Shown here piece after piece: positions 44,248-53,014 of a stretch of 64,000 nucleotides of DNA. Location of the stretch: contig CAWAMJ010000020.1 of the NCBI GenBank assembly GCA_963783085.1, positions 806,001-870,000 of the forward strand, in the 5' to 3' direction. The translations under genes and the position numbers were made by a program. The first letter of the stretch is position 1; each line of letters begins with the position of its first letter. Below the pieces are notes generated by a model. That model worked only from the letters and a program-made list of their open reading frames with translations, was not told the origin of the DNA and made no database searches. The DNA is from CAVYUC01 sp963783085 (GTDB lineage Bacteria > Bacteroidota > Bacteroidia > Bacteroidales > Prolixibacteraceae).

Positions 44248-47200
44248 CTATACCAAATCAGTCATTTGGCTGTTGAGCCGCTCGTGGTTTAAACCCGCTA
44301 TTCCGGCAGCTTGTTCGTAGTAGTTTTTCTTTTTTTGTTTGTCGGAAATTCCCTGAAAAGATTTGCTGAAATTCTCGAGGAAAACAGTATCAGCCGGCGC
44401 TTTTTTCAGTGCTTTCAGATACATTTCAGCAGCCTGATCAAAATCTTTTTCCGAAAGGAGCAGGTTGCCCAATTCATCAAAATAGGCGGTTTCAGGTTTT
44501 ATTTCCAGCGCCGCCTCGAAATTTTGCCGCGCTTTTTCAACGTCCGGCAGCTTTTGATACAATTTGCCCAACTGATAATAATAAAGATCCTTGTTTATTT
44601 TTTCGTTTTCAATTGCTTTTTGCAAACATTCAATCGCTTCGTCAGGTTTTCCCTGCATTTCTCTTACTTCGCCCAATTGACTGTAATATGCAGCATTTTG
44701 AGGCTGAATCGCAATTGCCTGCCCGTATATTTTGGCGGCTTCGTCAATTTTGTTTTGCCGCACCAGCGCAAGTGCGAGGAATGATAGGTAGTCGCTGTTG
44801 CCGGATGTTTTTGCCAATGCCATCCGGATTGCTTTTTCGGCAGCAGGATAATCTTGTCTGTCGAAATAAATTCTGCCGGTTTTTTCATGCAAGCCATTAT
44901 CATACGAAGCGCCGCTATTATACGTTTCTATTGCTTTTTCCGGTTCGTTCATCATTTCATAAGTATAACCGAGGTTATTATATCCCAATGGATCATCGGG
45001 GAATTTTTGGACGTACTGCCGAAAACAGTCCGCAGCCTCTGTGTATTTTTTTAAATCGAAATACATAAGCCCCAGGCTGTTGAATGCTTCCTTGTTTCCA
45101 GGTTCGGCTGCCATTTTCTTTTCGAGCAGTTCGATGGCTTTCTTTTCGTTCTTTCCTGATTTTAATGCTAAAATCAAATTCTGAAAATAAAATCTGCCTT
45201 GCGGGTCGGTGGTGTACGCTTTTTCGTAATATTCAGCAGATTTCTCAAAATTGTTTTCAGCGTACCAGGTATTCCCAATGTAATTCAAATAAATGGGCGA
45301 ATCGGCTACCGGCGCATACTCCATCGCTTTTTGAAACGTTTCCCTGGCTTCGGCAAGCTGCTTCCTGTTTTGGAGCGTAAGGCCCAGGTTCTCCAGGTAA
45401 ATGTAGTTTTGCGGGAACGCATCCAAAGCTTTCCTGATGTACTTTTCAGCACTGGCAAAATCCTTTCGGTTGAAATAAATCTTTGCCACACTCTCATAAA
45501 TCGACGGATCGAGTTCCGCGCCTTTGATATACGTTTTCAATGCTTTTTCTGTATCGCCGGTCCTTGCCAGAACATCGCCTGCATTTTTGTAATTAAGCGG
45601 TTTTTTTGGATTTAAATCCAACGCTTTTTCATAATATATCAGCGCTTTTTCCACCTCGTTTTTATCGAGATAAGTCCTTCCCAGAAAACTACAGGCCAGT
45701 TCGTTTTCCGGGTCCAGCCGGTATGCTTCCAAAAAAACTTCTTCGGCTTTATCAGGATTTCCTTCTTTTTGGTAGGCTGCGCCCAAAAACTGCATGCTCA
45801 TTAATTCCTCGGGCTCTATTTCCGGGGTGTCCCGGAAAATATCCAGCGCCTTGTTCAGGTAAACTTTTGCTTTTTCCGTATCGTTGTAAACCTGCAAAAT
45901 GTTCCAGCCCAGGTGAAAATAATACCGGCCGTTCCAAGGTTCAAGCCGGGCGGCTTCGTTCATGGCTTCTTCGAACAACTTCCTGTTTCCCATTTCGTTG
46001 TACAGGTTTCCGAGGTTTTCGTAATAAACGGCTTTTTTAATTTCGCCGGTTGCTTTCAGGTAGTATTTCAGAGCTTCATCATAGTTTTTTTGGTTGTAGA
46101 AAAAGATACCGAGCCGGTTGTAATACACATCTTTATCGCCGGCAGACAACTGCAGCGCCTTTTTGTAATTTTCTTCAGCTTCATCAGCCTTGCCAAGGTT
46201 TTCAAAAGCATAGCCAAGGTTTTCGTGATAAACCGGTGTTGGATTGGTTTCGATGGCCTTTTTAAGCAAATCAACCGCCTCTGCATACTCTCCCCTGCTG
46301 GTTAAAAAATAACCCAGCCGGTTGTAATAAACGTCTTTGTTTTTCTCTGCATGGTTGAGCGCATTTCGGTAACTTTCTTTCGCCTTTTCAAACTGCCCCG
46401 AATTTTCGCAGGCCAGTCCCAGGTTTTCAAAATAAACCGGTTTCGGTTGCAGTTGAATGGCATTTGTATAATGTTCAACCGACTTTTTATATTTCTGCAG
46501 GTTATAATAGAAAACACCCAGCCGGTTTTCGTAGATATCTTTATCTGTGTCTGCCAGTTCCAGCGCTTTCAGGTAACTCGCTAAAGCTTTGTCGGTTTGG
46601 CCGGAAAGTTCCTGCGCATAACCAACATTCTCATAATAAAGCGGCCTGGCTTTTATTTCAATGGCTTTCTGCAACAACTCCATCGCTTCGCTGTACCTGC
46701 CTAAACCCGTCAGGAAGAAAGCCAGCCGGTTGTAATAGGTATCTTTCTCTGTGGTGGCGGCTTTGATCGCCTTCCGGAATGAAGTTTCAGCATTGTCGTT
46801 ATCGCCGGAATTCTGGTATGAAAGCCCCAGGTATTCCAACAGTTCCGGGTTGCCGGCTTTGGTTTCGCTTGCCTTTTCAAAATATCTGATGGCTTTGTCG
46901 TATTGAAAATTATTATAGAGGATAATTCCAATCCGGTAATCCACTTCGCCTGTGGAACCCGGTTTAACATGCTGTTTCACTTTTTCCAGCAGCGAAATTC
47001 CCGAATCCGTTTCCGGGGAAGAATCTGCCAAATCGTAGAGTGCAGTTAACCCAAGCTCTTTTTCCGGATCGTTTTCCAGCGCCAGCAGGTAGTATTTTTG
47101 TGCATTGGCTATATCTTTCAGTTTTTCATAGGCATTTCCAAATTCATTGTAAATAAACGGAAGCCAGCCGGTGCGCAATGTTCTGCCGGTTTCCAGGTTT

Positions 47201-48408
47201 TTGATCACTGCTTTCCAATCGCCTTTTTTCCGGTTCAGCGAAACCATTCCCCAGTAGCCGTCCAATGTCTCCGGGTCGAGTTCAATGGTTTTTAGAAACG
47301 ATTGTTCCGATTTCTCCAGCTCATTCATTTCAAGATAAGCATATCCCAGGTTGGTGTATGCCTGAATTCTTTCCGGGTAACGTTGAATGGACTGCCGGTA
47401 AAAGCTTTCAGCTTCTTCGAAGTTGTCGTTTTTCTGATGGACAAATGCAGCATTATTTAGCGCGGTGTATTCGAAATCGGGGTCGAGCCGGACAATGGTT
47501 TTCAGAAGTTGGTCGATTTCGCCGGAATGTTGTTTGAAGTATCCGGGATTTTCGTTGAGCAAAAGCAGCCGGTTGTACAAATCTGCTTTCCCGGGGTTCA
47601 CCCGGATTCCTTCGCCGTACCAGCTCGCAGCCGTATCGAACCGGTTTTCCGCTTTGAATAAGTCTCCCAGAACCAGGTAATTTTCGTAGTCTTTCCTATC
47701 CAGGTCCAGCGCTTTTTGCACCCGTGTCCGCGCTTTGTCAAAATCCTGTTTCTGAATATAATACTGGCCAAACACACGTTCGGATTGTGCTGAATCAGGA
47801 AGAAGTTTTTTTGCCTCTTTGAAATGTTCCAGTGCTGTGCTGTAATTTACCAGATGGTACAATTGAATTAAACCGGCCAAACGGTGCAGGCCGGCTCTGG
47901 TTTTTGTGGAAAGATGTTCGGTTTTAATGAAATATTCAAACAGCGGGTAACCTTCAACCCAACGTTCTTCCGCAACATACAAAAGGTGTTTTTTTAGGTA
48001 TGGATAGTCAGTATGTTCCTTTGCAGGCAAGTCGGTTTCCAGTAGAAATTTACACGTGTCATTGTCCAGGAGCGAAAGTTCGCGACCAAAAATTTCGAGC
48101 CAGCGCTGCCACCCCTCCTTTTTGCCGGACTGGTAAACTTCGAGTATCTCCTGTTTGTATTTTTCCTGGAAATGTTGTTTGATTTGTTTTCGAAGCTGAA
48201 CGACTAAAGCGAATATTTTTTCATTTTCAAGATTTTCGCCCAGGTAGCTGTCCAGCCGGTCGGTTGTTTTTTGCTGTTCCTCTGGTTTTAAAATCATTGG
48301 CCGTATTCCCTCAATAATATCCGTTACGTGGTGCATGTCGCACCCAGTTTGAGCTGCGCGGTAATAATTTCCGGCCAAAAGTTCGTTTATCGGATTTACT
48401 TTGTTCAT
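44248..48408 (-). CDS. Giant tetratricopeptide-repeat protein of the CHAT operon
   Basis: A 1386-residue soluble protein. The first ~175 residues are helical and not TPR-like (MNKVNPINELLAGNYYRAA start, charged middle); from there to about 1370 it is built of roughly 30-35 TPR units of 34 residues. Residues ~551-822 are four copies of a 68-residue double TPR, each with NRL...F, a central Y.ENLG and a final K(A)L motif. There is no signal peptide, membrane helix or enzyme domain, so it should be a cytoplasmic scaffold or recognition protein. It begins 2 bases after the CHAT gene stop, which suggests the pair forms one complex, as TPR and CHAT modules do when fused in other proteins. It is the last gene of the four-gene operon. 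Confidence 0.85.
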   Translation of the reverse strand: MNKVNPINELLAGNYYRAAQTGCDMHHVTDIIEGIRPMILKPEEQQKTTDRLDSYLGENLENEKIFALVVQLRKQIKQHFQEKYKQEILEVYQSGKKEGWQRWLEIFGRELSLLDNDTCKFLLETDLPAKEHTDYPYLKKHLLYVAEERWVEGYPLFEYFIKTEHLSTKTRAGLHRLAGLIQLYHLVNYSTALEHFKEAKKLLPDSAQSERVFGQYYIQKQDFDKARTRVQKALDLDRKDYENYLVLGDLFKAENRFDTAASWYGEGIRVNPGKADLYNRLLLLNENPGYFKQHSGEIDQLLKTIVRLDPDFEYTALNNAAFVHQKNDNFEEAESFYRQSIQRYPERIQAYTNLGYAYLEMNELEKSEQSFLKTIELDPETLDGYWGMVSLNRKKGDWKAVIKNLETGRTLRTGWLPFIYNEFGNAYEKLKDIANAQKYYLLALENDPEKELGLTALYDLADSSPETDSGISLLEKVKQHVKPGSTGEVDYRIGIILYNNFQYDKAIRYFEKASETKAGNPELLEYLGLSYQNSGDNDNAETSFRKAIKAATTEKDTYYNRLAFFLTGLGRYSEAMELLQKAIEIKARPLYYENVGYAQELSGQTDKALASYLKALELADTDKDIYENRLGVFYYNLQKYKKSVEHYTNAIQLQPKPVYFENLGLACENSGQFEKAKESYRNALNHAEKNKDVYYNRLGYFLTSRGEYAEAVDLLKKAIETNPTPVYHENLGYAFENLGKADEAEENYKKALQLSAGDKDVYYNRLGIFFYNQKNYDEALKYYLKATGEIKKAVYYENLGNLYNEMGNRKLFEEAMNEAARLEPWNGRYYFHLGWNILQVYNDTEKAKVYLNKALDIFRDTPEIEPEELMSMQFLGAAYQKEGNPDKAEEVFLEAYRLDPENELACSFLGRTYLDKNEVEKALIYYEKALDLNPKKPLNYKNAGDVLARTGDTEKALKTYIKGAELDPSIYESVAKIYFNRKDFASAEKYIRKALDAFPQNYIYLENLGLTLQNRKQLAEARETFQKAMEYAPVADSPIYLNYIGNTWYAENNFEKSAEYYEKAYTTDPQGRFYFQNLILALKSGKNEKKAIELLEKKMAAEPGNKEAFNSLGLMYFDLKKYTEAADCFRQYVQKFPDDPLGYNNLGYTYEMMNEPEKAIETYNSGASYDNGLHEKTGRIYFDRQDYPAAEKAIRMALAKTSGNSDYLSFLALALVRQNKIDEAAKIYGQAIAIQPQNAAYYSQLGEVREMQGKPDEAIECLQKAIENEKINKDLYYYQLGKLYQKLPDVEKARQNFEAALEIKPETAYFDELGNLLLSEKDFDQAAEMYLKALKKAPADTVFLENFSKSFQGISDKQKKKNYYEQAAGIAGLNHERLNSQMTDLV
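45941..46757 (-). repeat. Four tandem 204-bp (68-residue) double-TPR repeats
   Basis: Protein residues ~551-822 repeat with exact 68-residue period: TEKDTYYNRL, TDKDIYENRL, KNKDVYYNRL and GDKDVYYNRL begin successive copies, with Y.ENLG or Y.ENVG 40 residues later in each. The period is two TPR units, showing that duplication copied pairs of repeats. Confidence 0.8.
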
Positions 48409-48410
48409 GG

Positions 48411-50225
48411 TTACAGGTATTCAGGTTTGATATCTGTTTCTTTCAACTCGTCGGCAAATTCATGCAGCGTGGTTTTAATCTGGTTTTCAATGGCAGGTGT
48501 AATACCAATATTTTTTGAAGCCGAGTAGAAATTTTCGATGTTATTTAGTTTATCGATGGTGGTTTTCGATGCGAGGCACGATTCCAGCCACTTCAGTGCA
48601 TTTGAAATGTCACCATCGATTTTTATGTGAATTTCACCTTTTAATGTGAACAACGTCGAAGACCACTGGCCCGATCGCCTGACCGGTGCGCCATTTCCGC
48701 TGCTCCTTTGATACGCACTTTCCGGTTGCGCCATGTTTTGCGAAATCGCCGGGTCGTTATAACTCTGGTTTATATCCGGTGTTTTAACACCAAACCGGCT
48801 GGTGCGGACTGCTGATGTTTCTGCATGTAGTTTTCTTTTTTTTGTGGTTAACATGTGGCCCTGCGAACAATAACTGTCTTTGAAAGAATACCTTTTCTCA
48901 TTTCCGTAATAGGGGCAGCCCGGTGTCATGCATACTTTTATTGCTTCTTCAGAAGCGGTTTCGTCAGCTTGTTCTTCATTGTCTTCAAATTTCATTTTTA
49001 ACGGATAATGGACGTAGGTAAAAAGCACCGGGCTCCCGAATGCTTTTTCTTTAAATTCCCGCTGTGTTCCAAGATCATACCGCCCCATGGTAACACACGC
49101 TCCAATATCCTTTCCTTCAGAAAAATTATCATAAAAAACTTTGGTGAATTGTAAAGCATGATTTTCCAGAATCGGGTTCTGCATGGCGATAACAAACGGA
49201 ACCCTGTTCGCAAGTAAACAGATTGCTGTTCCCCTGTTATCGTCGTAATCCACTATTCTGGCGCCGTTGCATATTTGCAGAAAAACCATTTTGGGTTTAA
49301 GCCTTGAATTCTTGAGACATTCTGAAAACCATTCGTCGCTTTTAGACACTTTTTCAAAATTCTGGCTGTATTTATTCTCCTCCGCAAAATATAAAGCTCC
49401 GTGGTTTTCTTCCACCGAACCATGTCCTGCAAAATGAAGTATATCGGGGGAAAATGTGCTGTTATGCTTTCCGATTTTAACTCCCAGTTTATCGTTCAGA
49501 AAATACTTTTCCGGTTTCTGCCCGTTGCCGTTGTTCAGTTCGTTTCTGAAATTTTTATGATCAGGCTGATACAGGTACCTGATTTCCATCTGAGGTACGC
49601 GTTCGCTTAATTCCCTGAAATATTGAAGCAGATCATCCAAAGTAGTTAATTCGAGTTCGGCATCGGGGTTTGAAATAATCAGCAGAATTCGGAGCGGAGG
49701 TTTGATTTCAAAGATTTCTTTGTCGAAAGCATCGTGGACCAGCAGCGGAAACTTGCGGTAAAAATTGATTTTTTTAGCAGGGCTCGCTGCCAGAAACGGT
49801 TCTAACAACTTGATGCCTTTTTTCTGTTTACTGAAATAAATGTATTCCCACGGAAGGATAGCCAGATCATCGAACTCATTGATTTGATCAAATTCCAGGA
49901 AAATGTTGTACCCATTGGCTTTATCATCATCATCCAGCGCGCTGTTGTGCCAGTCGTTAAATTCAATAAAAAGCCGTTTATCCTGAAAAATGAGATCAAA
50001 TAACAATTCTCCGAGAGCTTCAAAATCTTTTCGGTCAAAAACATTTATTTGTCCGGATTTGAATTCCATATCGAGGTATTTGCGCAATATGGTAACAATT
50101 CTCCTGTCCCTTTCTTCTGCGGCTATTGTAGGCGCAGGCAGAGGAGTGTTTTTTCCCCGGTCCCAGAGGTACTCGATTTGGGTTTGATTATCTTTTTTGA
50201 TAAAACGGATAAAAAAATCAGCCAT
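48411..50225 (-). CDS. CHAT-domain (caspase-like) protease
   Basis: A 604-residue cysteine protease of the CHAT family. The catalytic pair is evident: His268 in HFAGHGSVEE and Cys319 in VFLQICNGA, at the usual spacing, followed by VPFVIAMQNPILENHALQF, the region that orients the active site. Residues 1-180 form an N-terminal domain of unknown fold. After the protease comes a possible zinc knuckle (Cys432-x4-Cys437-x15-Cys453-x3-His457), a Ser/Pro-rich linker and a C-terminal ~75-residue domain (GEIHIKIDGDISNAL onward). Gene neighbours suggest that the adjacent 1386-residue TPR protein controls it. Relatives act in bacterial programmed-death or defence pathways (family knowledge); targets here are unknown. 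Confidence 0.85.
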   Translation of the reverse strand: MADFFIRFIKKDNQTQIEYLWDRGKNTPLPAPTIAAEERDRRIVTILRKYLDMEFKSGQINVFDRKDFEALGELLFDLIFQDKRLFIEFNDWHNSALDDDDKANGYNIFLEFDQINEFDDLAILPWEYIYFSKQKKGIKLLEPFLAASPAKKINFYRKFPLLVHDAFDKEIFEIKPPLRILLIISNPDAELELTTLDDLLQYFRELSERVPQMEIRYLYQPDHKNFRNELNNGNGQKPEKYFLNDKLGVKIGKHNSTFSPDILHFAGHGSVEENHGALYFAEENKYSQNFEKVSKSDEWFSECLKNSRLKPKMVFLQICNGARIVDYDDNRGTAICLLANRVPFVIAMQNPILENHALQFTKVFYDNFSEGKDIGACVTMGRYDLGTQREFKEKAFGSPVLFTYVHYPLKMKFEDNEEQADETASEEAIKVCMTPGCPYYGNEKRYSFKDSYCSQGHMLTTKKRKLHAETSAVRTSRFGVKTPDINQSYNDPAISQNMAQPESAYQRSSGNGAPVRRSGQWSSTLFTLKGEIHIKIDGDISNALKWLESCLASKTTIDKLNNIENFYSASKNIGITPAIENQIKTTLHEFADELKETDIKPEYL

Positions 50226-50240
50226 TTTATATGGGTTGTG

Positions 50241-51311
50241 TTAAAATTTTAATTGTTGAAGGGTTTCATTCATAATAGCATCGGTTGCGCTCAAAGTCTT
50301 TGCCCGGGCAGCTTCACCGTCGAGTTTGGCGAATTTCCCGACCGATTGGTTGATGTCTTCAACCATTTCGTCGTGCAAACGTGAAGCCTGTGCCCAGGTA
50401 AGATCGGGACTGCATTTGATGGCTACTGCCAGGTGAAGGATTTTCGGCCGCAGCAAATCTCTTTCTTTTTGCGTAACCTCATCCTGATGTTTCAGAAAAT
50501 CAAATATTTCCTGGTATTCTTTATAAAAAGGAAGCGATTCCAAATCGTAACGTTTATCCGAAATTCCAATCCGGAAAAGCACAAAATCATTGTCGCGGTA
50601 TGGAACGGAAATTTCAGGGCGATCGCCATAAAACAAAGCATTGTCTTTTACCCAAAATTTGGTTTTATCAACATTTTCGGCCAAAATCAACACATGGTAC
50701 CCCGGCCGGAACGGGTTTCCTGCCGCCTGTCCAAAATTATTGTTTACACCAAGAAGAGGCTCTGTTTGCTGAAATCCCATCAGGGAATTGATTCCGTTTA
50801 GCAAAGCACGGCTCATTTTCGTATAGCTTTCAATACCGGCAGCCAAATTGAGGTTGCCGGAAACATCTTCCATGAAATTCAAAAACTTTTCGGCGATATC
50901 GGCTTTGGGCACGCGGCTGAGAACTATACTCAGCGAAACATTGCCCCCGCGCCAGGGGAACATACCCACTACGGGCGTGTTCAGGAAAAGCATTCCCCCG
51001 GGAATTTTCTGTTCGTATTTTTGTAAAAGATTGGGGCCAATGGCGAAAGGAATTTCCATTTCTTTTCCGTCGTATTGAAAGTTGCAAACGGAAAATACCA
51101 TCGGTGAAAAAGTTTTATGCCACAGTCTTTGGTACGACAGGTACATTTCATTTACACTAACCATGAAATAATGGCGGCGATTGTCAAACTCCTGCGTTTG
51201 CTTCGGCGAAACATCTGTTTGTTCGTCGGGAATACGGAAATAATTCGGAACAAAGGTGGGTGCCTGTTTGACATTATTCCATACCTGGGTGAAAAACTCG
51301 GAAAAAGCCAT
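50241..51311 (-). CDS. Hypothetical protein of the CHAT-TPR operon
   Basis: A 356-residue protein I cannot assign. It has no signal peptide or clear membrane helix. The first part is strand-rich with aromatic residues (RHYFMVSVNEMYLSYQRLWH), the middle has a Gly-rich stretch (NNNFGQAAGNPFRPGYHVLILAEN), and the C-terminal 70 residues are helical (WAQASRLHDEMVEDINQSVGKFAK). It is located between the M19-like gene and the CHAT gene with gaps of 32 and 15 bases, so it is almost certainly part of the same system. A substrate or adaptor role is possible, but nothing in the sequence shows it. Confidence 0.75.
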   Translation of the reverse strand: MAFSEFFTQVWNNVKQAPTFVPNYFRIPDEQTDVSPKQTQEFDNRRHYFMVSVNEMYLSYQRLWHKTFSPMVFSVCNFQYDGKEMEIPFAIGPNLLQKYEQKIPGGMLFLNTPVVGMFPWRGGNVSLSIVLSRVPKADIAEKFLNFMEDVSGNLNLAAGIESYTKMSRALLNGINSLMGFQQTEPLLGVNNNFGQAAGNPFRPGYHVLILAENVDKTKFWVKDNALFYGDRPEISVPYRDNDFVLFRIGISDKRYDLESLPFYKEYQEIFDFLKHQDEVTQKERDLLRPKILHLAVAIKCSPDLTWAQASRLHDEMVEDINQSVGKFAKLDGEAARAKTLSATDAIMNETLQQLKF

Positions 51312-51343
51312 AGGTTTTGTTTTTAATGTTGTTTTGCCATGAG

Positions 51344-52783
51344 TTAAAAATTTTTCTTCAGAAAATTGTAGGTGTTTACCCGCATAAACCGTTCAACAAT
51401 ATCCGAAGCTTTTAATTTGTTGTAATTCTTCAGATTATCAGATTGTTCTGATGCCAGAAAATTGTAGGCGTGTTTTTCCAGGTAACTGTCGAAAATCGGC
51501 ATTTCCTCCGAAGTCCAGTAACCGTTCAGCGGATTTACCATTCCGTCGTTATCCGATCCGATGCATTGAATACCCCATGCAAACTGATCGTTCCGGTTTA
51601 AAACTTCGGCAATATGCTGAATTTGGTTCCAGATTAACTTCGACTGGTAAAAAAGCATTCGCCGGCGGTTGAGTACCGAACCACTTTTTTTTACTTCGGT
51701 TTCGCTGCCCACGCGGCGTTCGTCGAACTGTACGCCGAAAAGTCCGCCTGATTTGGCAATGCGGATGATTTCATCATCGAAGAAATTAATATCGTCTGGT
51801 TGAAATTTGCCGTAGTTGAACAAATCGTCTTCAACTTTTTCGGTGTGGGAGCGTAATCCGTTAACTGCTCCGTGGCTAACGATTAGAGGAATGATTTCAT
51901 CAGGATGCTCCGTTTTCAGAAACCGGTAGTATTCGTTCCGCGATTGCACACTCATGTGTTTCAAATCGATGAGCACCCGTTTACCGTCGGTATTGTCGAG
52001 CAATTTCCGCAGCACTTTCCAGCCCAATTCATTAAAACCGGTATTTAAACCTTCGGACTGGTCGCACAATTTTCGCACGATGCCATGCAGGCTCTGCGCA
52101 TGCCCCACCAGTTCGTTGTAAAAATGATGGGTGAGAGCCATAAAAAACAGCCGGTGGTCCCATTGTTTTACTTTATCGACATTGGCCAGCACTTCATCCG
52201 GATCGGCGGTTTTCCCCATCATTTGAAGTCCGGCATTAAAAACATGGGCGCCTTCGATGGTTAGAATAACAAAAATGGTGTTTACATTGGGTTCGCCCCA
52301 CTCGCCAATTTCATTAAAATGAGACACAATTTTATACTGGTTCCACATTCCGTCAATACGTACCTTGTGCCCGTCGAGCTGTTTGTAAAAATCGTATTCC
52401 GTTTGAAGATCGGAAAAGTAATCATCCAGTTGCTGAACGTAATCGATGCGTTTTTTTCCCAAACCGGTAACCAGGTTGCCCAATACATCGCCTGCCACTG
52501 ATGTTCCCAGTTTCGACATAACGAAACCTTTCTCAAGGCCGCACAATGAAACAAACACAATTTCAGCGCCCCCTTTGGCCAGCGACGTAAAATCGGACTG
52601 CCGGAATTTGGTAAGCGTTGTTATTTTGTTGATGATTTTGTCGGATAAAGTTGGTGGATCGTAGTACCACAGGCTGTTTGCATCGTGTTTGTTTGCGCTG
52701 TTTTTGCCGGGAGCAGAATTGAAGCTAAAGCCCATTGGCTTTAAAGCCGGATGGATGTGCAAATCAATAAATAAAGGTCCCAT
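51344..52783 (-). CDS. M19-type (membrane dipeptidase-like) metallohydrolase
   Basis: A 479-residue amidohydrolase-fold protein with the order of motifs of peptidase family M19 (renal dipeptidase): DLHIHP near the start, ILTIEGAH (bridging Glu), FMALTHHFYN (His), VLIDLKHMS (His), LIVSHGAVNGL and CIGSDNDGM (Asp). The first metal motif is HxH instead of the M19 HxD. The protein is longer than typical M19 enzymes and has no signal peptide, unlike the exported members. It is the first gene of the CHAT-TPR operon. It could cleave a dipeptide-like or other amide; substrate unknown. A dipeptidase that merely happens to be there is less likely given the tight spacing. Confidence 0.75.
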   Translation of the reverse strand: MGPLFIDLHIHPALKPMGFSFNSAPGKNSANKHDANSLWYYDPPTLSDKIINKITTLTKFRQSDFTSLAKGGAEIVFVSLCGLEKGFVMSKLGTSVAGDVLGNLVTGLGKKRIDYVQQLDDYFSDLQTEYDFYKQLDGHKVRIDGMWNQYKIVSHFNEIGEWGEPNVNTIFVILTIEGAHVFNAGLQMMGKTADPDEVLANVDKVKQWDHRLFFMALTHHFYNELVGHAQSLHGIVRKLCDQSEGLNTGFNELGWKVLRKLLDNTDGKRVLIDLKHMSVQSRNEYYRFLKTEHPDEIIPLIVSHGAVNGLRSHTEKVEDDLFNYGKFQPDDINFFDDEIIRIAKSGGLFGVQFDERRVGSETEVKKSGSVLNRRRMLFYQSKLIWNQIQHIAEVLNRNDQFAWGIQCIGSDNDGMVNPLNGYWTSEEMPIFDSYLEKHAYNFLASEQSDNLKNYNKLKASDIVERFMRVNTYNFLKKNF

Positions 52784-52941
52784 AACATTAAAGACTCAAT
52801 GGTGTTATTTTCTTCAATTTACGAAAAATTGGACTGAGGAACAACAAGCAGAAGAGGGCAAGAAGACTTCCGGCTTTTGACTTTTGGCTTGCCGCTTGCT
52901 GCCCATGGCTTTTAGCTCGTATCCGGAATTTTTAAGATTTG

Positions 52942-52975
52942 TTTGAACAGCACACCCGTTATTTCGTTTAATTTG
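52942..52975 (+). promoter_or_regulatory. Candidate promoter of the hemerythrin-regulator pair
   Basis: TTTG at 52942-52945 and TTAATTTG at 52968-52975, 22 nt apart, approximate the Bacteroidota promoter (first base pair of the -7 box deviates). Predicted start near 52982, 33 bases before the ATG at 53015. Confidence 0.35.
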
Positions 52976-53014
52976 TCGGGACAATGCGAAAGTTCAACCA
53001 GAAATAGTAAAAAC

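Noticed and set aside
44409..45068. Plus-strand 219-residue open frame inside the TPR gene
   Set aside because: Overlaps TPR units with clear protein-level periodicity; Phe/Arg-rich antisense translation of repeats.
44248..52783. Type III-E CRISPR (Craspase) reading of TPR and CHAT
   Set aside because: No Cas7-11 gene, Cas1/Cas2 or repeat array lies in the window, and TPR and CHAT are separate proteins here.
52830..52915. Imperfect CTTTTGGCTTG / GGCAAGAAG repeats upstream of the hemerythrin gene
   Set aside because: Low-complexity, no clear period or palindrome; not enough to call a repeat element.
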